Below are positions 57,851 through 64,000 of a DNA stretch of 64,000 nt, piece after piece. The notes beneath the pieces are model-generated. The model did no database searches. It saw only the letters and a program-made list of their open reading frames with translations, and had not been told where the DNA came from. The position numbers and the translations under genes were made by a program. Location: NCBI GenBank assembly GCA_029851415.1, contig CM056742.1, forward strand, positions 97,322,976-97,386,975. Reading direction: 5' to 3'. Numbering within the stretch: position 1 is the first letter of the stretch; every line of letters starts with the position of its first letter. This stretch comes from Eretmocerus hayati (lineage: Eukaryota > Arthropoda > Insecta > Hymenoptera > Aphelinidae).

Positions 57851-58004
57851 TCAAAACCTTCGGAAACCTCGAAAACATTGCAATGCTTTGCAATTGCACA
57901 CAATTGCCGGAAACCAAACTTATCTTGGCTCATTCTCGTGGTCTTGGTGCGAAATTTAGATCGAGGGGAGGCACGTTGGGAAATGTTGGAGTAAAGCCGA
58001 AGTC

Positions 58005-58186
58005 GTTCATAGATTGGGTAGGAATTTTCGGATATGTGATGCACTATTTGTGCTATTGTATTATTCAGCATAAGGCTGTCCTCCAATCACGTTCGCTCGA
58101 TGCCGATTGAAATTACCGATGAATCAAATCATCTCTCTATGCCGAGTTTTATGATTCAATGCCCAGTGATTTTTTCACTGCTATGA
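58005..58186. repeat. Direct repeat, about 180 bp, right copy
   Basis: Partner of 56794-56974. Confidence 0.8.
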
Positions 58187-60829
58187 TAGAATTTTGGTCT
58201 GAGTTGAATGGGAATGTGCCTGATAATTGCGGCACATCTCAACCTTTTCTAACGTATATTTCAACTCACTCTGAAGCTGTATCCATATTCTAAATTGTAA
58301 GTTGAGATGTACTCAGTTGAATCAAACCAGAGAAGATCCTTGTTGAGATTGAGATAGAGGGATTCTCCATTGGAACCAGCAAAATACATGCTACTTGGAT
58401 GCTATAGAAACTGGCATAGATGATAAGCATAGCTACGAGGGCTGGACTTATTGTCTGTCTATATCCCTCGCAAATCCTATCCTCACAGCCGCAAACCTCA
58501 TCTGATGCTCAAAGAGAGATACGGCAACTGAAAATGCCTCAACACCTTGGTCCAGACAGCAAAAACCACTCCATCGGCCAATCGCCCTGAATTTTCGATC
58601 TTCACAAGATTGTCGCTGAATTTTCTGATTGGGTCTAGTGAGATTTTAACTAAAGTGAGAGTGTTAAGATTTATGAGTAATACAGCCTATATGAGTAGTT
58701 CTGTGAAAACTTTGGAATAATGTGTGCCTGCTTGTCCGAAGCCTCAAAACGCTCAACGAAAAAATCTTAAAGATCATCTTCGATGTATTTTTTGGTGTTC
58801 TTTCTGGCGCAATCGTTAGTTGTTTGATTCAGCGCTACCCAAAAATATTGTCATCGAGAAAGGGGTCAAATGTGAGGCCGGTGTGATGTGGTTTTTCCAT
58901 TATCCGGCTTTTGTGAGTGTGTAGCACCGACAAGAAGCTCGTTAGGGATTCGGGCAGGCAAACTTATCAAATATAATGGTATGAATCATCAAAACCCTTT
59001 ACTATCAGGGCCCAAAGACCACTTTTTGTGTGAGGGCTGAGCACATTCATTTTGGGGTGCAGTTTTGCCTAAAATTTTACTCACTCAGTTTCCCTTGATA
59101 AAAGTGAATTTGTCTCATTTCAGGCCTTTCTGCATCAATTTATTTTTAAAATAAATTGTCAGGCGTAACTATTCCATAACCCAAAATATCGAAAAAAATT
59201 GGTTTTCACACTTTGCGGAGTAATTTTCGTCAAAAATCTAGTTCTGCTAAATTTTTATGGCAGGTCCGTGTGGTATTAGTGCGACCCTTAATCGGAAAAC
59301 TACAGAGGTCCTAGTCACTTATTTTCAGAGTATTTGATGGTCAAATCAAGATTCTGAAACCCCAAAGCTGTAGCTCAAACCGCTTGGCCGTGAGATCAAT
59401 TTTAGTGGCACAATGTCAGGTCCGTGTGACGCTACCGCGTCTCTCCGTGTTACTCCTTATGTTACTGATGAGTGGGAAAATTTACATTCGTGCGCGAGTT
59501 TATTCATACTTTATATGTTTGAAAAAGTCAAAAAATACATCTAAGAACCTTCGGAAGTGAGATTTAGCGCTGGCCCATTATCGATCCTCAAATATCGAAG
59601 TTTCCGCGGAATTACCAATATACAAAAAGTGCGAGTCGAGGAGATTGGGCCGCTCAGCAAGCTTCACAACGTCCAATTTGCATATTTTTCTGCTATTCTT
59701 GATGAAAAATCTCTGTGAATTGTCTCTGAGATGGATCAGATCTAGATTGACTAGATCAAACGAACTCTAACTCATTTGGTGAGATTTGAGACACGCTTTA
59801 GACAGAGCTGAAGTACATTAAAAAAATTTTGAGATGCGCCAGAGTAGTTAGCAAAGGTAGTAAGAAATACGCTGTTGAAGTAGATTAACAGAATGCTCCC
59901 CATAAACGGTCTCGATTAACATTGAAAGAATGTTGAAATGGATTCCAATGAACGTTCACTATTAACCAATCAATCTAATAGAATGCCAAAAGCATCTCTG
60001 TATGTCGTTGTAATTGAGTCCCGAAGGGGAGATTCTAACGATGCTGGCATAAGAGCAGACAGAAACAGAGGAATCTATCTTTTCAGATTTTGTTTCATCC
60101 TTTTCTGTACACTCCCACTACAAAGAAATTATCCAAATTCCAACGAGCAAGAGCCATACTTCATTGACATTCTTCATTAATTGTTCGATGCAAATTTTCA
60201 TTGATATTGGTGAGAACATATCAGACTCTCGGGTAAAATCCTTGATCATTCGAGAAATATTCAATTGTATGCAACATTCTGATACAACACTATTATAATA
60301 GTGTTGAAGATAGTCTATATCAACCAAGAGATGCAGAATGCCAATAAAACATCTCTCTAGGCCGTTGACAGCTGAACATGAGACAAAACATGAGAAAATT
60401 AGAATATCAGAATATTAGAATCTCTGTCCTCTTATATCTCTAGTTGAAATCTATAGGAATTCTCCTCTCGAGAAAGAGCGAGATCTATCTTTCGGTAAAG
60501 ACGAAATTCTAATACAGATGACTTGAAAATCAATAAAATGAACTTTCCGATGGAAATTTTTTTTTTAGAGAAAATTTAGCTAATATTAGTGACGTTCAAA
60601 CGAATTTCATCACAATCGATGTAGCATATTAGAATACCATCTCTCCAGGCCATTGAAAGTTTGATGAATGATCTATCTTGGAGGAAGTTATGGAAAAACC
60701 AGTTTTTGAAAAAATCACGCTGCTGGAAAATAATTCTTCCTCCGAGTGGTATCTGCAAGATAATAATAAGAGGAATCTCACAACCCCTCTTTTATACTCC
60801 GGTTCATAGTAGATAATATTCTCTCGTAC
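58187..60829. other. No recognisable gene
   Basis: AT-rich with short frames only. Three loose copies of an AGAATGCCA...CATCTCT..GGCC(A/G)TTGA block occur near 59983, 60332 and 60628. They suggest an old tandem or dispersed repeat with a period near 300-350 bp. Confidence 0.4.
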
Positions 60830-61340
60830 AAGGTAGGTGTACCCAACATGCCCCTCTTTAAGCCGTTTTGCCAACAATTTTGGACTACCTCAATATTTTC
60901 ATACGAACTTCACCGCATCTTGAAGCTTGTTTCAAGACCTTTGGAATGAGCTGAGACAACTCTAATTCTGATCAACGAGAGCCGAGCTATCACGATTTTC
61001 CTGAAAAGTGATTTTTAGCTAGTTCGCGAAAGTGTGTACCCAACATGCCCCCATTAAGCCATTGCTTAATAACTCTGGTCTACCTCAACATCTTCAAAAC
61101 TACTCTAGCTTCTAGGTCGTTTTGAAGCTTGATTCAAGACCTTTGAAACGAGCCGAATGACGTCTGATTTTCATCAGTTAGAGTCGAGCTGTCTTAGTTT
61201 TTCCAGAAGAAAGTATGTGAATTGGCGATGAATTGCATAAGGTCGTTTAACTCAGCGTGCAACCACATCTGGAGTCGTACAGCACTATCTTCCGAAATAA
61301 CCAAATGGCGGGAGGGGGGGGGGGCATGTTGGATACACGC
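60830..61340. mobile_element. Family C element, copy 3 (rearranged)
   Basis: The motif GTACCCAACATGCCCC occurs at about 60838 and 61035 and its inverse GGGGGCATGTTGG near 61320. Between them are blocks also found in copy 1, such as TCAAGACCTTTGRAAYGAGC. Confidence 0.6.
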
Positions 61341-61434
61341 TAATTTTGCCGAATAATCTCCTTATTTTGATCATGAAATCGCTCCATACCCAAGTTTTGC
61401 AACTCCTGATAACGGATTTTGGAGGTCTTGAAAA

Positions 61435-61616
61435 AAGGAATCGAATCCGTCAAAGTATGTTGAAATTGGTCGTACCAAAAAGTTTTGGCTCCTTGGCGAT
61501 TTCTTAAGTGTGCAAACATATGAATAAAGGAATCGAATCCGTCAAAGTATGTTAAAATTGGTCGTACCAAAAAGTTTTGGCTCCTTGGCGATTTCTTAAG
61601 TGTGCAAACATGAAAA
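61435..61616. repeat. Tandem duplication, 91-bp unit
   Basis: Two adjacent copies from AAAGGAATCGAATCCG, near-identical (one TTGAAATT/TTAAAATT change seen). The second copy loses the last bases. Confidence 0.85.
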
Positions 61617-61840
61617 CGCACTTTCTATTTTTTGGGAGACGCAGAAATCGTTCCAATTGGTCCCAATAATCAATTTTTTCATAATTTCTCATAACAAACA
61701 TGAAAAAAAAAAAATTGCGCGAAGGTCAATTTGCCCCCAAACTGTTGTCTCAGAAGATTTTCTAGTGTAAACTTCTTTTACATTACTCAGAATGTATTTA
61801 TCACGCCAAAAAAGGTCGGGAATAGTGGCATTGGATTGAT

Positions 61841-61932
61841 AAATAGTACATTACACAACAAGTGCGTTTTCCGCTCGAGTCGATGTTTTAAAGTGCGGAG
61901 CACTTCCACCCGTGTTGCGTATACTATTTTTT
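61841..61932. mobile_element. MITE alpha, copy 3
   Basis: Ends AAATAGTACATTACACAACA and GTGTTGCGTATACTATTTT are inverted, as in the other alpha copies. Here it occurs without MITE beta. Confidence 0.65.
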
Positions 61933-62654
61933 GTGCTGAGTGAGGAAACCTGCCTCTCCTTCTCACACCAACGTAATTTCAGGAGAACTTCTGATGCATG
62001 CGTGCATTATATCCATAATGAAAACTTCAAGATTATTTTGCGAAGAATCAAATTTTGATGGAGATTTTCAAACAAGACGATCAATCTATGTCCCCGATAG
62101 TGTTTTTTCCTCAATACCCAGGCTGCAACCTGGAACCAGAGGTACTTTTAGGAGCACCCACAAGAATACCCATATATCCTCCAAAAGTTCCCCAGGTATC
62201 CCCGGGTAGTCATTAAATTTGAATTCTGTTAAATTCCCCAGAGATGGACTGGTTCACCTCGTGTCAAACATTGAGTCGGGTTCAAATATTTTGGACATGC
62301 TACTATCCTCTGCAAATGATTCCTATCTACTCATTATTTCATCCTTATGTATAAGAAAGGGAAGAATTTCTGGATGAAAAAAGTTACTGTTCTAAAACAA
62401 CATAACCACTTTGAACTATACAGAGTGTCCAAGATGCCAATATCAAGGAATTTTCAATCGATGTACTCGCAGGCTAGTTCAACTTCTCGAGTGACTCTCA
62501 AACAAGGCCGGATACACGTTTTTAGTACAGCATGACCGGAGATCTCCAGAAGTCCTTGAGGAATAGGGCAAGAGTCCCAGTAACAGAAGCATAATCAAAA
62601 GAATAATGTAGAAAGTTTTACAAGATGTTATAGGGCCCTGAAAAACCTTACTAG
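61933..62654. other. No recognisable gene
   Basis: Short frames only (61940-62209 and 62347-62535); nothing familiar. Confidence 0.4.
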
Positions 62655-63965
62655 GATTAAAGTCATCGTACCCAACATGCCTCCTGTGTCGGACCCGCAT
62701 AAATGGGCACTTATTGGCCCTCGGGCAAATTTTTGTTACTATTATTATGTCTGAGTTCGGACCAGCCCCCAATGATATCTGCGTTTCCCGGAGAATTCAA
62801 AGTGAACTTTTCACTTTTTGCTTTTGCACAGCTGAGATTTTGTTGAGGAAATCGCGTTTAGCAACAGCGGGGCCAGAATTTTTAATCCGACTCATCTCAA
62901 TGTACCTTTACACATTCAATTTCAATTATGAAGACTTCAAGACTCTCAGAAACCTTTTTCAGAGTTGAAGAACTCAGATTTGGGGCTGTTTCATGTGCAA
63001 AACATGGGAATGATTCGTAAAATAAGAAAGTCAAAATTTGAGTGTACACTACATGCCCACATATGATTATCTCAAAAGGGCGTGCAGTACGACTACATTT
63101 ACCTCTCAAAACGTGTTCATCGCGTCAAAATAGGGTGGAAACAGTGTTTTGGCCCGGCAAAAAGCTCCAAATGAAGATGCGTGGCGATGGAAATGGATAG
63201 GAACGATTTATATACTTGACACCTGCAGTTTTAATGCGAATGAAGATACGGCAATTATGGGAAGAGCATCTTGTAGAGCGGAAAAAATGCTATGTGTAGC
63301 TATCTTTGGTTATTTTTCACGTCTCGTGTATAAAGACGTGCGAGCTGTCCAAATCCCTAAAATCGTGGTTTGTTTTACCGTTTTCTGTGTCATTTCCGGT
63401 GATGAACAGTCATTTCGGATATCTAGACAGCTCGTTCGTTCCCACACGCGGTACGTAAAAAATAATCAAAAAATGGTTACACATAGCATTTTTTTCGCTC
63501 TACAAGATACTCTGTTCAGAATTGCCGTATCCTCATTCGCATTAAAACTCCACGTGTCTCAATGAAAGTAAAAAATTTTTAGATTTCCTATTTTTTCATC
63601 AGCATGTAGGACCTTCAAGGATATTCGATAAAAATCATCCAAACCCAGTAAAAGTTTGTATTTTTTCTGCTTTTTAAGATGCTTTTTCGAAAATCCTCGT
63701 ACAACGCATAGAATTCGACTTATCGCTGTTGCAAGTTAGGGTACTCGAGGGATCACCCATCGAGAACTTTTGGCCGGTACTGTACATCGATTTTTTTGGA
63801 AATATCTGAACAACTCGGTTTCAGCTTATCAAAATTAGACATACTTCTGCGCTTTACAAAAGATTTGGAATAATCTTTGAGATGAGCTGAAGCACGTTGA
63901 AAAATGTTGAGGTAGACCAGAGTTGTTGAGAAAATAGCATAATGGGGGTAAGTTGAGTACACCCT
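62655..63965. mobile_element. Family C element, copy 4 (with nested MITE)
   Basis: The left end has GTACCCAACATGCC near 62669 and the right end GGGGGTAAGTTGAGTACACC near 63945. Internal blocks align with copy 1 in order (GGGCACTTATTGGCC, then GTACACTACATGCCC, then GTGTTCATCGCGTCAAAATAG). A palindromic insertion lies at 63216-63562. Confidence 0.6.
63216..63562. mobile_element. Palindromic MITE, about 347 bp, inside family C copy 4
   Basis: TTTTAATGCGAATGAAGATA on the left is mirrored by TATCCTCATTCGCATTAAAA-type sequence on the right. Further pairs include CATCTTGTAGAGCG with CGCTCTACAAGAT. The 138-codon plus-strand frame over it is a byproduct of the palindrome. Confidence 0.75.
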
Positions 63966-64000
63966 TGCGGATACTCGCGAATGATCACTGTTCGTGAGGA

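Noticed and set aside
63149..63565. 138-codon frame
   Set aside because: Covers a palindromic MITE; both halves mirror each other at DNA level.

Overview
The window looks like eukaryotic, probably insect, intergenic or heterochromatic DNA. R1-clade, CR1-like and gypsy-like retroelements, many foldback and MITE-like DNA elements and an AT-rich background fit an insect. Hymenoptera is a guess from the style of the R1-like proteins and nothing decides it. I found no intact host gene, no rRNA, no CRISPR and no bacterial operon. Almost every recognisable coding segment is a transposon protein, mostly decayed and on the minus strand. All calls come from reading the sequence by eye; no database search was possible.

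Layout. 0-7 kb holds several hairpin/MITE-type inverted repeats. 7.3-8.6 kb is a gypsy-like gag relic split by a TTAA-type MITE, with a second gag relic at 10.6-10.9 kb. 11.28-15.36 kb is a complete LTR element with two apparently identical 340-bp LTRs, a 4-bp target duplication and one intact 431-aa ORF but no pol. 17.40-24.28 kb is a giant palindrome that carries two further palindromic elements, one in each arm. 26.66-32.44 kb is a near full-length but decayed R1-like element. 32.46-34.50 kb is a TA-flanked long-TIR element with a tRNA-like Pol III unit in each arm. 34.9-36.49 kb and 43.82-43.88 kb are 5'-truncated R1-like copies. One of them was split by a 7.3-kb foldback element (36.49-43.82 kb) whose termini (CACTATA) and 5-bp GC-only target duplication (CGGCC) resemble Transib. 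43.9-45.3 kb is a CR1-like RT fragment interrupted by a 250-bp MITE. 45.3-47.2 kb is another R1-like relic. 50.1-54.6 kb is a second LTR element with no recognisable pol. 55-64 kb holds diverged duplications and several copies of a family marked by a GTACCCAACTTGCCCC-type motif.

The elements are stacked on each other. R1-like and CR1-like relics are the oldest layer and DNA elements landed in them. At three junctions the host coding frame or the opposite palindrome arm shows what the pre-insertion site looked like. The most unusual structures are the Transib-like foldback, the three-layer nested palindrome, the gag-only LTR element and the paired tRNA-like units.
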